This document shows, one piece after another, positions 36,409 to 47,948 of a stretch of DNA of 64,000 bases. The notes under the pieces are model-generated. The model saw only the letters and a list, made by a program, of their open reading frames with translations, ran no database searches and had not been told where the DNA came from. This DNA is from Lunularia cruciata (Eukaryota; Streptophyta; Marchantiopsida; Lunulariales; Lunulariaceae). The number at the start of each line of letters is the position of its first letter. The stretch's first letter is position 1. The stretch is taken from positions 7,222,744 to 7,286,743 of the forward strand of contig OX419759.1 of assembly GCA_948567375.1 (NCBI GenBank), in the 5' to 3' direction. The position numbers and the translations under genes were made by a program.

Positions 36409-36890
36409 GTGACCGCGTAGGAAAAATGAAGGATGGGAAGACCCCATCAAGCCGTACAAGGGAGAGACAAAAAAGGTAACATGGGGCTAAGCCCCAATAA
36501 AGTCTGTATGAGAAATCTGCCCTACCGCACCTAAGATATCCGAGCTATGCAAGTCGTACGGTCTACACACAACTAGAGCATCCAAAGAAACATCACCTAA
36601 TGTGATTGCTCTCCTATGGGTTGCACCAGCCACTGCACTCTGTAGAGCAATGGACACACGCTATCTAAGAGTGAGAGTGGTACCTCCTGATGCCTAACAT
36701 GATAAGCTCTCGCGCACTCCCGGACAAATGTGTCAAATGTCGTGTCCATCGCTCCATATAACTCCAAGGCTAGAGGAACAAAGAGGTGACCTCGCTGCAT
36801 GCCCCTATACTTGGAGACCTTGCGACCTGCTGCTGCACTCGCCGCCCATCCAGGGGATGGATAATCACTCCCATTCTTCTTCAATATCAA
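36409..36890 (-). mobile_element. Retroposon family L, best-preserved 3' part
   Basis: In minus sense, a frame from 36890 reads PSPGWAASAAAGRKVSKYRGMQRG, then HLFVPLALELYGAMDTTFDT, then FVRECARAYHVRH. This is the C-terminal end seen in plant and algal RT-bearing retroposons. It is followed by a 3' untranslated part and the terminus with GGGGCTTAGCCCC, GATGGGGTCTTCCCATC and CCTACGCGGTCACC. It is truncated at its 5' side. This copy defines the family: shorter copies elsewhere match only its last 30-150 bases, as expected from target-primed reverse transcription. Confidence 0.75.
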
Positions 36891-37020
36891 TTCACTTCAA
36901 TATAAATAGATTACATTATATTATTGTAAGGAATAGGTCGAGAGACACTCCTTTTTGGTTTTGGCTGCCTGACACCCCACATATGTGATATAATGTCCAC
37001 GTCAGCAAGCATATGACTCG

Positions 37021-37336
37021 AACTGCAGCCACGGTTACGGTAACCATGGTTTTTATCTTCACCGGATTTTCCGAAACCTACACCTTTTCAAGGTGATACC
37101 GCCGTACATTTTTCTTGAAAATCATGTAGATATCTTACATCAATTAATTAATCTAGTATGAAAAGGTCAAGTAACTCGAACTGCAGCCACGGTTATTGTA
37201 ACCATGGTTTATATCTTCACCGGATTTACCGAACCCTACACCCTTTCAAGGTGATACTGCCGTACATTTTTCTTGAAAATCATGTAGATAACTTACATCA
37301 ATTAATTAATCTAGTATGACAAGGTCAAGTAACTCG
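37021..37336. repeat. 158-bp tandem duplication
   Basis: Units 37021-37178 and 37179-37336 are nearly identical, with about ten differences by eye. Each contains CTGCAGCCACGGTTA, TTCACCGGATTT, TTTCAAGGTGATAC, CCGTACATTTTTCTTGAAAA and CATCAATTAATTAATCTAG. No coding frame spans them. Confidence 0.95.
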
Positions 37337-37626
37337 ATCCCTGATTATTTGAACAGGAACGAACAAGCAGACGTGGGAACGGAATGGTAGTTAACTTTGA
37401 ATTTTAAATATATATTTCTGATTAGCCCTAAGGACTATTTTACCACTTCCAAATCTACTCGCACCATAACTAACTGCTTGCAAGTGCCGCAAGGACATCC
37501 CTCTTCTTTTGCAACAAGAAGTTTCAGACAAACTGAACATGTTTATCGCCTAAATATATTGAACTTTTCGCTATATTAGATGGCTATGAAGAGGTTTAAC
37601 TTGGAATTTTGTTTCACTCTTATTTA

Positions 37627-37745
37627 GATGAAGAAAGCTGACCTCATAGAATACAAGAAGGATGGGAAGATCCCATCAAGCCGTATAAGGGAGACAACAA
37701 AGAGGCAGAATGGGGCTAGCCCCAAAAGTAACAATATATGAAAAA
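37627..37745 (-). mobile_element. Retroposon family L 3' end fragment
   Basis: The terminus (GCTGACCTCATAGAATACAAG), GATGGGAAGATCCCATC, CCGTATAAGGGAGA and a shortened GGGGCTAGCCCC palindrome are present, followed by TATGAAAAACCTACCCTC. Confidence 0.75.
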
Positions 37746-38559
37746 CCTACCCTCTCTTATGTAGCCAGACATGATGTTTTGCTTTCGAAGTCCCTATGTG
37801 GAACCGTTATCGATATATACTATCCCTACGTCAAAGAAGAAAGTTCATAAAGTATGATTAGTCAAGATCAAATCCTCCGTTGCAAATATTTGAATAAAGA
37901 GGGCAAAAGAGTGCACAATTCCAAAAGAGTGGGGAGGAAATTAGAGAGCAGAGAATTTTGGAGAAGTATGAGAAGACGAGTCGAGAAGAAATTAGAGAGC
38001 GGATAATTCTAGAAAAGAAAAGTGGGGATGCAGTTAAAGAGGAAATGACTAAGTTATATATATTGGAAACGTGGACGAGCTCTTTATTACACAAAGGATC
38101 TCATGTGTGAGTTGTCTCCCAACCAAAGAGGGGTGTTTCCCCTTTGATTCCATTATTGTATTGTTTAACTTAAAATATAACAGAGAGGAGTATGTATAGT
38201 GATTTCGTATATTATTTAAGAGTTTGATATGCATCCATAATTTGTTTAATTCATTATGAACACAATTCTAGGGTCGGGAAATAGACTTTACTTGTATAGA
38301 GCATTCACTTTTAAGATTGATTATATTTTTAAACAAAAATTTCTCTGTAATTTTGAAAAATTCTAAAATAGTTTCAATAATATGTAGACTCTTATTTACG
38401 GAGAAAACCAAGCACACTTATTAAGAAAAAGGTAACGAAAGAAAATAGAACGAACTAAAGCTGCAAAAGAAAAGAAAGAGCACAAGTTTCTAAAAAAAAT
38501 GCAATAAGCCTAAATCAAAGAAAGGAATTATGAACATCCAATATAGTAGTCTCCTTGCA
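37746..38559. other. Gene-free, AT-rich stretch
   Basis: I see no gene. A minus-strand frame at 37858-38094 contains imperfect tandem repeats (SLISSPLF, SLISSRLV types), reflecting short direct repeats of GAGGAAATTAGAGAGC at about 37934-38010. Confidence 0.4.
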
Positions 38560-39500
38560 TATTACAATGTTGAACCATACCATAAATGTGCTAATAAGAT
38601 ACACATAGAAAGAGAGATGAAAATTTCCTAGATGACAAAGGAGCTATTATCTATTATAGGTGTATAGTAATATTAAGTAAACCCATAGAGCATTAAGGGA
38701 TTATCAAGATTCTCTTTAAAGACAATAAGATAAAGTAACTGGAAAATTTTCAATTGATCCTCTCCAATGTAAGGATCTAGTTATTACCTTTTGTAAAAGA
38801 CAATAAAAATATACATGGATGGTAAGATATACAAAATCTTCAAAACTAAGAACACTAAAGCACATGAGGCAAGTTATAATGCATAGTGGTCCTTCTTACC
38901 TTGGTAGCAATCATTGCCACTATTTAACGATTGTGGTTGCTTGTACAAAAGATTTTACTTATAGAGTGCTTACAACCATTACATAAGCAAGTAATGTTCC
39001 ACATGTAAAATTAACAATATTTTCTCTAATCCTCCAAGGCAAACAAGGCATATCTAACTATTGCACAATTTGTATTTGGGAAGGTGCAGTCCATATCATT
39101 TGTATCATATTATCTCATGGACTCTTCATCCATGTAAATTGTAAAATATATATACTAGATTTTAGATAGTGATCTCTAAGCACAATAATTTAGTAAATAC
39201 TGAGTGTTAAAGATGGTAAACTTAAATATAAATGGAGTGCTTTAGTGAACTGCTCATAAGAGAAACAAAAGCATGGAAGCAAGCTCCAAAAACCCTCCTC
39301 CTACAAAAGAGAATCCTAATCTTCACTAAAGAAAACAAAAACACTCCAGCATATCAACAATGCAGCAAAGCTTTATAACCACTTCCTCCATGGAGAGAAT
39401 CTTAGTCCTCTAGGTAGCAAATATATTGTCAATGAGGTTATGATAGTGCAAAGTAAGATTTGCCTAAATGTTTTTATAATCTATGGAGAATAAGTTTATG
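38560..39500. repeat. Family C dispersed repeat, uninterrupted copy
   Basis: Blocks match the flanks of the chromovirus: TGCATAGTGGTCCTTCTTACCTTGGTAG (38880, compare 51350), GATGGTAAACTTAAATATAAATGGAGTGC (39210, compare 51696), TGGAAGCAAGCTCCAAAAACCCTCCTCCTAC (39275, compare 51782) and AAGTAAGATTTGC (39457, compare 57555). It is non-coding and AT-rich. It serves as an empty paralogous site for the chromovirus insertion. Confidence 0.6.
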
Positions 39501-41232
39501 AATATATGAAGTCTCATGTAAGCCAAGGCAATCAATAGATCTCAAGCTAACCAAAAACATGAGTTAAAATCCAATATCCTTAATTGACTGTCATAATACT
39601 CTAAGAAGAAAAGTATGATCATATTATAAGAACATATTAGTTAACAGGAAGCCATAAAAGACCTACCAAGGATACAATTGAAAAGAAATATATATGAATA
39701 TGTGCAAGAAGAAACCTACAAGCTCAATGGATAGTGCTTTAGCTTCTTACAACATTAGATCACAACTTTCCAAAACTAGAAGGAAAGTTATCTTTAAGTC
39801 ACTATTTGAATTACTAGGTAATCTAGTACAAGGAACTTCAGGGTCATATGGTTATTGTAGCTCCCAATCCATGAAGCTTTGGTAGCTTTGGAGTTGGAGA
39901 ATCTATCTTGCTAAGCATACTAATCATCATCTTTATTTCATCTAGTTTCTTTCCAAACCTAACTAACTCTAAGGCCATTGAGTGCAAGTATTTTGATTTA
40001 GCAAATCTATTTTGTATGGGGAGTCTCTCTACCTTCAATCTCATCTTCTTTCACCTAAGCTCCTTTCTACCTCGTCCTTCACCTGAAGCTTCTCGGTCCT
40101 TGTTGTTCATTGTGCTTCAATCTCATCCAATCTGCATCTTTCCTTGGCTTCCAATGATTCAATTTGGAGTTTTATATGGTTGAAAAAATCTTGCAAGAAT
40201 GAAGCAAGGATGGGTGAAGATGCAACCTTCCCATGTACAACCTTTTTCCTTTTGCTAACTCACATTGTTGTTCTCCCTCTTTGTCCTAATCTTCTTTGTC
40301 TCAATCTACCATTTCTTCCTCCATTGGTGGAGCTTTAGCCCAATTTGTGTTTTCCTCCTTAGTTAGTGGAGCCTTAGCCCATTGCAATTCCTCCTCTATT
40401 GATTTTGCTTGTGTAGAAGGAATCTCATGAGGTAAATGTAATGAAGGAATATGCTTGGAATGAGAATTTGCAATGGAACATACTCTCAATGACCTTGTGA
40501 TTGTGTAACATATTCCAAATTTGATCCACATTGTGTAACACAGGAATAAGATCTACTCTCCTCCTTGGTTAGATGCAACCCAAGAGTGTGTTCTTCTACC
40601 TCTTGCAAAAATAAAACATACGGGTCTTGGGTACTAGGAACACTACCAAGAAATGTCATTTTAGCAATGTAATTTTGGCTAAGAGAGGAGTATCATCTCT
40701 CATCATTTCCTCCTTGTCTCCATGGATTGCTTTCATGTTGTCATCTTGGTTTAGCCCAAAGTTATCTTTCACCAAATTTCCTTCACCCAAACTTATCAAT
40801 GCAAGAGGAGAGTTATTTTCTTAGCTCTCAAACATTATGTCCATCCTCTTGGAATGTGGATATTTGTGATTCAATTCATCTTCAATTGTTCTCCATCCTA
40901 GTTTCAACTCACTTTCAATCAATCTTCTCCAATGGATATGTCTTTCCAATCACAAGTTGACTTGTAAAATTTCATATACCTTGCACACTTTTTGTACAAT
41001 TTCTCACCATTGATAAACTTGAAAAATCCCTTTCCAAACTTCATTATATAATTTTTCATGTGATTGAAAGTTGTACTCTTTAATACATGTTTCTTAGTAC
41101 TACTCCTTTAACTTGTTTGAAATGTTCTAGATTATCTAAAGACTCTAATATTTTTGCATGATGAGAGGTAATCATTCTAAACATCTTGTCTTCTTCCTTC
41201 CCTTTAGTCCCCATTGACCCATTGAGACACAT
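39501..41232. other. Degenerate, probably retroelement-derived stretch
   Basis: Minus-strand frames at 40531-40301 (with the internal repeat ELQWAKAPLT / NTNWAKAPPM) and 40044-39844 are hydrophilic. They lie directly downstream, in minus sense, of the family B LTR-like sequence at 41233-41800, so they may be remnants of that element's internal region. No conserved domain confirms this. Confidence 0.3.
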
Positions 41233-41800
41233 TGTAATATTCCAAGGACATGAGTACCTCCAAGAGAAACACAAGAGAAGAAACACAAAGCTTCAACACT
41301 CAATACTCCGATGCCCCAAAGGAGCACCTTGTCTTTACTGTATAGCAAAGAGGATCCCTTCAAAGGAAGCTCCAACCTTAGATCATATACATGGATTGGT
41401 GACATGTTGGTCCTTGTACTATTTGGTTGGTCAAACAAGTTTGACCAAAGGAAATCTTCTTATAGGAAACTCAAAGTCGTATGCTTGAGCTACCATTGGA
41501 AAGCTCTTGATGAGAAAAACAATGAAGAGGAGAAAACCAGCCATTTGTCTACAGGGATGAATCTTTCTATTTTTGAGGTCTAATTCGTCAGTTTAGGCCT
41601 CCAAAATGTGGGTGATAGGCAATCAGTCTACGGATGTACATTAGCTCTAAAGTTTTCAAACAGTTTTTGGCTCCTACACTATTAGTGGAAGTACTCTTTT
41701 GGTGACACTTTTATTTGATCTACTTAATCTGTCATATATAACATCCTTCCATATGTTATTAAGCCAATTTCCACCTCTAGATAATATGTCTAGCTATTGT
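41233..41800 (-). mobile_element. LTR-like family B copy
   Basis: The copy begins TGTAATATTCC on the plus strand and contains the family blocks GATGCCCCAAAGGAGCACCTTGTC, AAAGAGGATCCCTTCAAAGG, GGTTGGTCAAACAAGTTTGACC, AAGCTCTTGATGAGA and TTGGTGACACTTTTATTTGATCTACTTA, ending near GACATATTATCTAGAGG. Reversed copies lie at 59850-61277. The TG...CA outline suggests an LTR, but I found no target-site duplication. Confidence 0.6.
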
Positions 41801-44800
41801 TATTGCAGCCATCAAGTCTCCTTTTTTGTTAGTCTTTATGGAAGTTCCTATGCATAGAATCTCACCTTTCATAGATACCCTATCAAGAAGGTCTTGCAAT
41901 CCAATCAGAATGAACAAAACATTGCACAAGGAATTGGAAAATGATGGAGGAGAAACTATTTTGATTTCACTCCTAATGTGACTATCTTCCTTGTCTTTGC
42001 ATTGAATGTTCTTCATCTCTCCTCAATTTTATAATTTCAAGAAATCTCATAATTTACACAAAATTATAGAATTTCTCTTTGAGAGTTACCATATCACATG
42101 TTGGGGATTTACATAACAAATTAATGAGTTCATGCTCATCTTTAATTTAGTGCATACATAGTTGAGGAGGAACTAGATTCCAATTCTAGATTTGATAGAA
42201 ATATACATAACCACCCAAACATATCTTCTAGAGATCCCATAACCATGAACTAGAGTTCTAGAGATCCCTCTAATTAGAGAAAGTGCACAAGAACAACTCA
42301 AATACTAGTGTTAGAATACTTGTCCTACTTTTGCTCATTGTGTCAAAATGGTATGACACATGGCAAATTGTAGTTCACTACATGTATCATTATATTAATC
42401 CTCGTTATTAATGTCACTTAATCACACTTCTAACCCCTTTGTTGCCCATGCCACCTTGAACAAATGAAAGATTTTTGAGACACATGGTAAACTATATGAG
42501 TACCTATACAATAATTTATGGATGCCTCACTTTTTAATCCTTATTTTTTATGAGTACTCGAGACAATATTAATGGGATCTCTAGGATTTTGTAAAGAACC
42601 CATAAAACTCTATTTAGAATGACCTAATATAACACAAAATTGTGTAATCAATTAGCTTCTGTATATAGCAATTATAATTTCAAGTATAATCAGTTGTATA
42701 TCCAAGTTGAACTTTTGCTAATCCTCTAACTGCTATATTATGAGTAATTATTAACATAAAAGACAATTTTTCACTTCTGATATCCACTCTTATAGTCTCT
42801 CCTTATTCCTTATGATATGCTACATTCTCACAATTGCATTTCAAGTGTAATTTATATTTATAGAACTACTTAATGACTTGCTTGATAGATCATCTAATAT
42901 TATATATTGGATTTGATTATAATGAATCAATTGAATGCTTATTAAATAGTCACTCATATACCAATAAAATAAAATACATTTAATTGCATTACATTGCTTA
43001 ATCTCACTAAGGAAAAGAGACTAGAGTTCCTTCCATACTTGGTTCTCATGATTAAAAGATTTAGAATCAATGAATATAAAAGTCTCCCTCTAAAATTATG
43101 GAATAAAGATTACCATACTTGAAATATTCTTGCATATCATCACCTAATAATAAGTCTATACATATTATTTGTAAAAAAATATAAATATCTTGAACTTCAA
43201 TTATAATAGTTATAAATATATTTTATTTCAACATTTTAGTTTGATTATTCTATATCCTTATAAAATATCTTCTAATATTTTACATGCATGTAAAATTTTA
43301 TAAAAATTTGATCAAATTAATAAGGAAATATGCAATATGTAGCATAAGTTCTTTTAATAACATCTCATCTAACAATACTTCTATCTTTGATAAGGGTTCT
43401 TTCTATGGGTAAATACATGCAAATAAAAGTACACATCTAGTGGGTACTGAATATAAATGCCATGTGCAAGTATGTTTTGTCAAATTTGGAACTATGATTC
43501 ATAAGGTAGAGGTGAGTAAGAAGATGCATAGTTTGATTCACTATTTAGGAAAGATATAGGCAAAAACAAAGAACTCAAATTTGAATCAAAATACATTGAA
43601 GAATTAGCTCTAAATTGCAAAGTATTTGCATTTTGGATGCTATATTAGGAGAATTTAATAATATAGGAAGTAAATTGCCTTAAGATAGTCCTTGTCCTTT
43701 GAGATTTGAGTTAAGTGATTTTATATTCTCTAGGTTTAAAGCCATATTGAATAATGGTACTAAATGTTTATTTGATGTTTCTTGAGATGCTTATCTAAAT
43801 GATGGTAGATGTTATATCATACAATAGAACACGGAGGCAAAAGAAGAAAAACAAGGATAGAGAGAATAATCATAGCAAATGTAAAGTACCAAATATAGTA
43901 TCAAAGAATATTTGGTACTCTTACAAGAGCATGTTTTCAAGAGAATTAAATATGAGATGGTGGGTTAAAGGATGGAGCACAACACTATCTGATAATTATG
44001 TAAAGATGACACATTGTGACAGTAGGTTTATAAACATCTCCCAAATGAGTTAGGAACAATCTTTTGGCTTTTTCAAGGATTTGAACCATACATTAGTGTG
44101 TATGGACATGTTTGTGTAAGGTTGTTTCTACAATCGTGAGATTTTTAATTCATTCATTGCAGTCATAAGTAAGCTATCAAGTACATATTGAAACATATTT
44201 TTGAACCTGATTATAAGATAAAATCTCTTCTTGATATATTCTTTTAATTCTAAATTAAAAATTCATTTTCACAAAATTTGAGTGATTTTTAAATAATATT
44301 TTATATTTCCCATTATAATAATAAATAATTATTAAATATTTTGATTTTATTTGGATATTATATGATGATGAAAAGAATCCAATTATTTAAAAGTAAAATT
44401 TAGGTATTATAGTATCTATTTCATGTATAAAATACGATATTTAATATTTAATGTTAGTATGATTGTAAATAAATAATGGAGATGTTCTCAATTCGTATGA
44501 GTAATATTACTATTTTAAATTTGAATATCACATATGATCATATCTATTTATTGTAGTTTAAGATGGTAGTAGAAATTAGAATTTGATTGAGAAGTAATCA
44601 TCTTGGAAAGTCATACTGGAAAATTGAAGATTATTATAGGTATGTTTAAAAGATCACTAAAATTCAGTAATAATATTTCACCAAATTTAAACTTCAGAAC
44701 ATGTAATATTTTATCTAAAACCAGAATAGTAAATACTTTATACTTTTTCTATGATAATATCTATGTTTAAATATAAGATCTTCATGTAGAATTCATAGTA

Positions 44801-45900
44801 GATTAGTTTCTCGTTATCAAACTAGACTAGACCAGTAGTTATCGGTTGTGACTCTTTTTCACTCAATTATCTCTTTTTGAAAAGGGAACATGGGTAAATA
44901 CCATATCTAATGACTACGTTCCATAGAAAGGACATAGGAAAATCCGTATTTACTGACTTAAATTTCTGGAAAATTTGAAAGGGTGAACTTTTTCTATAAT
45001 CTTGAAAAGCATTGTCCGAAGAAGCTTTGGAGTCTTATCATGAGTGATTATTGAATTTCTCAATTAATATAACCAGTTTGATATCATAGTGATATATCAA
45101 TAGTAGAGAAACTACTACTTAGGAAATATTTCTGAATATCACAATGCGTATTTGGAACTTATTTGGGATATCGAACCAATCCTAGTTACAATCTTATAAT
45201 TACCGACTTGATAGTACATTAAGTTGATAAAAAATTGGTTGACCAAAACAAGATTGCCTTGTTGTAAAGTGATCCACCCAATTGGTAAAGAAAAGCACAA
45301 GACTGTCTAAAATGAAAAATGAAAACTATTTACTAGTATTCAATTTTTTTTATCTCACATGACTTGAAATAGCAATTCTTTCTATGGTTAGATTAAAGTT
45401 CTTTTAAGTTGAAATGTCCAACGTAAATAAGATGTGATCATACTAAACTTAACCACGTTAAGTGGTGTAGAGAAAAGACAGAGGAGGAGCAAATATGAGG
45501 CATATTCTTAATCTGGAGTCTTTTTAAATAGAAACGGCCGCATATGGAAGGAGGGAATAGTCTGTAGATTTGAACGTGGAGGACCCAACAGGACGCCCTG
45601 TGTGGCACGGCCCTTAGCAAAGTACCATGTAACCTAAAGTTTACTTCCCGTTGAGCATGGTGCGGTGGTACAGCTCGAACCAGCCCAGAGTGAGATCATA
45701 TGTCGTCTCACTAGTGCTGTCTTCGTTCATGGATTTGTTTCAAGCTTTAGGTTGAGAAGCTGAACGTTTTGCGACTTGTTCTGATTTCGCGCTTTCCGTT
45801 TCGGAGGGGAAGGAGCTCGAGCTTCAAGCAAAACGGGGCGCTCCGTCAGTTGCTTGAGCTCGTGAAAGTGATCTATTTTCCCGTTGGTCCTGTTTGTTCG
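41801..45900. other. Long AT-rich gene-free stretch
   Basis: About 4 kb of AT-rich DNA, especially 42600-45400, with no convincing gene, RNA gene or sharp repeat boundary. The short frame at 43799-44053 is basic and unrecognised. The far right contains the probable promoter and leader of the EXPP1-like gene, including a GGAGGA-rich run at 46017-46040. Confidence 0.45.
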
Positions 45901-46193
45901 CACAGGAGTTGTTGATTTGGTCAGGTGAATGGACTGAGGCAGAGAGACGCTCGAAGGATTGGAGTTTAGAGGATATTGGTGACACGTTTCGGGATCGGCT
46001 TTGGAGCAACAGGGAAGGGGAGGAGGAGGAGGAGGCAGGGTCGGCATTTCTTAGTGGTGTAGGAATGAGTGGAATTTTATAGAGTTGTTGGATACAGGGG
46101 TACTCTCGAGCTGTCGAGTTTCACGGGACAGATCGGTGTCGTCTGGTGGTAGTGGAAGTCATTGCATTTGAAGGGGTTGATAAATTGGGGAAG

Positions 46194-47948
46194 ATGACTG
46201 GGGGTCAATGCAAGTTGCGTGTGGGGATACTGGTGGTGGCTCTTGCTATGAGTGTGCTGTGCGTTGCAGCAGAAAGTGATAACAATAAGGTAGTGAAGCC
46301 GTGTCAGGATACGCTAGTGCAGAAGTATGATGGCTTCACATTTGGGTTTGTGATCTCGACCAATAATTCGTTCTATGTCAAGAGCAGGGGCCAGTCGGTG
46401 CAGTTGTCACCTTGTGACAGGCGCTTGACTCTGAATAGTGCTCAGGTGGCCGTCTTCCGACCGAAGGTCGATGAGATCAGTCTTCTGTTGATCAATTACA
46501 CACAACTGCGTGACCCCGTGAGTATATCTCCCTCTCTTTTGTGTTGTTTATGTGGCTGATAAGTTTGAGTTTGGAATCGATTCTGCTGTCTATGTTCGTT
46601 CAACATTTCGAGGTGTCATAGGTGCAGCCTAGATCCTGCATTTTCCAGTCTAGTCCAGTCCAGTCCAGTCGGTTATCATTTTCTATGAACTTAAGCTCCA
46701 GCTCCCTATCCACATTACGCTCTTTGCTGCAATTATCACAGTCAGTCAAGGAAATATCTGATCGTTTGGTTCTTAGCAAGAGCAAGAGGAGTCATCTTAG
46801 GCGATAGCGTTTTCTCCTGATAGAATACACTCGTCTACCGGCCTATATGGCACCAATCTTTTAATAACGTGTGCACAAATTGAGAGCCGAGGATAGCCGG
46901 TGGTATGATATATCAAGCTAGTTCTGGCTACTGGAATTTCAAAAGGGCTGAATTTGTGCCAATATTCTGATACGGCTTGCGAAATGCGTATCTCGACTTC
47001 TCGATCTAATGCAAATTATCTATAATTATAAAGACATTTGTCAGGAATTTGATAACTTCGATTTGTTGTAGTTGTGTAGCAATCATCATTCAGCAAAAGC
47101 TGCTGGTTCCAAGATTCCTCACTTCTTGTACATTTTAGGTGGAGGCCCCCCAACCCCCCCCCCCCTCCCGGCGAACAGTACGATAAATTCTCCAAAGGCT
47201 ATGTATTATACTGGAACTGTACAGCACACGAGCTTTTCTTTATACGGGGTACTTTTAGCAAGGAAAATAAGATCCTGGTCCGGTTTGTTGAGTAACTATT
47301 GAGATCAACGGTCATCTCAACGACGGACCCAAAAATTTAAGAAATTGCGCCATTACTGGGTAGAAGTAGCCTGACGTCGCTTCTCTTGGTGTTTGATGCA
47401 GAAAGACTTCGGAGGAAACGCAGTAGTCTTCGCTGGGAGTAAATTTGCTGCGGTGTCTACTCCAGTATTTCTTGCTAATAATACCTACCGCGTTACCAGT
47501 TTGTCATTGGTACGGGCGGCCATTACTCCAATGCGATTTTGCAGTGTTCAGAAACACGTTTTCCTCCTTTTCTCTTGCAGCGTTTATTTTTTCTCAACTA
47601 GCAAAACCTTGGACTGTGTCTGCAATGCAGGTGATGCACTTCGACAAGGGTAGATTGGTCTCTCTCTTATGGAAGAATGACAAGTGCAAGTCCTGTGAAG
47701 GAGGATCAAATACAACGTTCGTCTGTCTCAAAGGAGGTCAATGTGCTATCAAAAGTAGCAACTGCATATCGTCAGGAGGCAAAGTGGACTGCAGTTTGAG
47801 CATCCAGACTACGTTTTCTGGAACTGACAAGAATGATGATGTACTGAACACCTGGTATCAGCTCGACAATCTTCAGCAGTATTCACTGTACTCACTATAC
47901 AGCAACTTGAAGTCGACCCTCAAGTCACAGTTCAACCTCTTCTTTTAA
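46194..47948 (+). CDS. EXPP1-like secreted protein (3 exons)
   Basis: Exons are 46194-46517, 47402-47509 and 47631-47948. All introns are GT-AG and phase 0, giving 249 residues with stop TAA at 47946. I chose ATG 46194 because it places a signal peptide (hydrophobic core VGILVVALAMSVLCVAA) at the N-terminus; the frame is open upstream only from a GTG. The mature part matches the plant EXPP1 family (Arabidopsis At3g44150-like). Its blocks are KYDGFTFG, SVQLSPCDRRLTL, AVFRPKVDEISLL, GGNAVVFAGSKFAA, FDKGRLVSLLWKNDKC, GGKVDCSLSIQ, FSGTDKNDDVLNTWY and YSLYSNLKSTLKSQFN near the C-terminus. Its cysteines are conserved, suggesting a disulphide-bonded extracellular or vacuolar protein. The family's biochemical role is not known to me. 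Confidence 0.93.
47146..47170 (+). repeat. Poly-C tract in intron 1 of the EXPP1-like gene
   Basis: Two C runs (six, then twelve or more Cs after AA) lie about 240 bases before the exon 2 acceptor. Confidence 0.8.

Noticed and set aside
45727..46047. 106-codon minus-strand ATG frame with a Pro-rich start
   Set aside because: It lies antisense to the probable leader of the EXPP1-like gene, the Pro run is just the complement of a GGAGGA repeat, and no family match is known.
46146..46193. N-terminal extension of the EXPP1-like frame
   Set aside because: The extension begins at GTG; plant translation needs ATG, and starting at 46194 places a proper signal peptide at the N-terminus.
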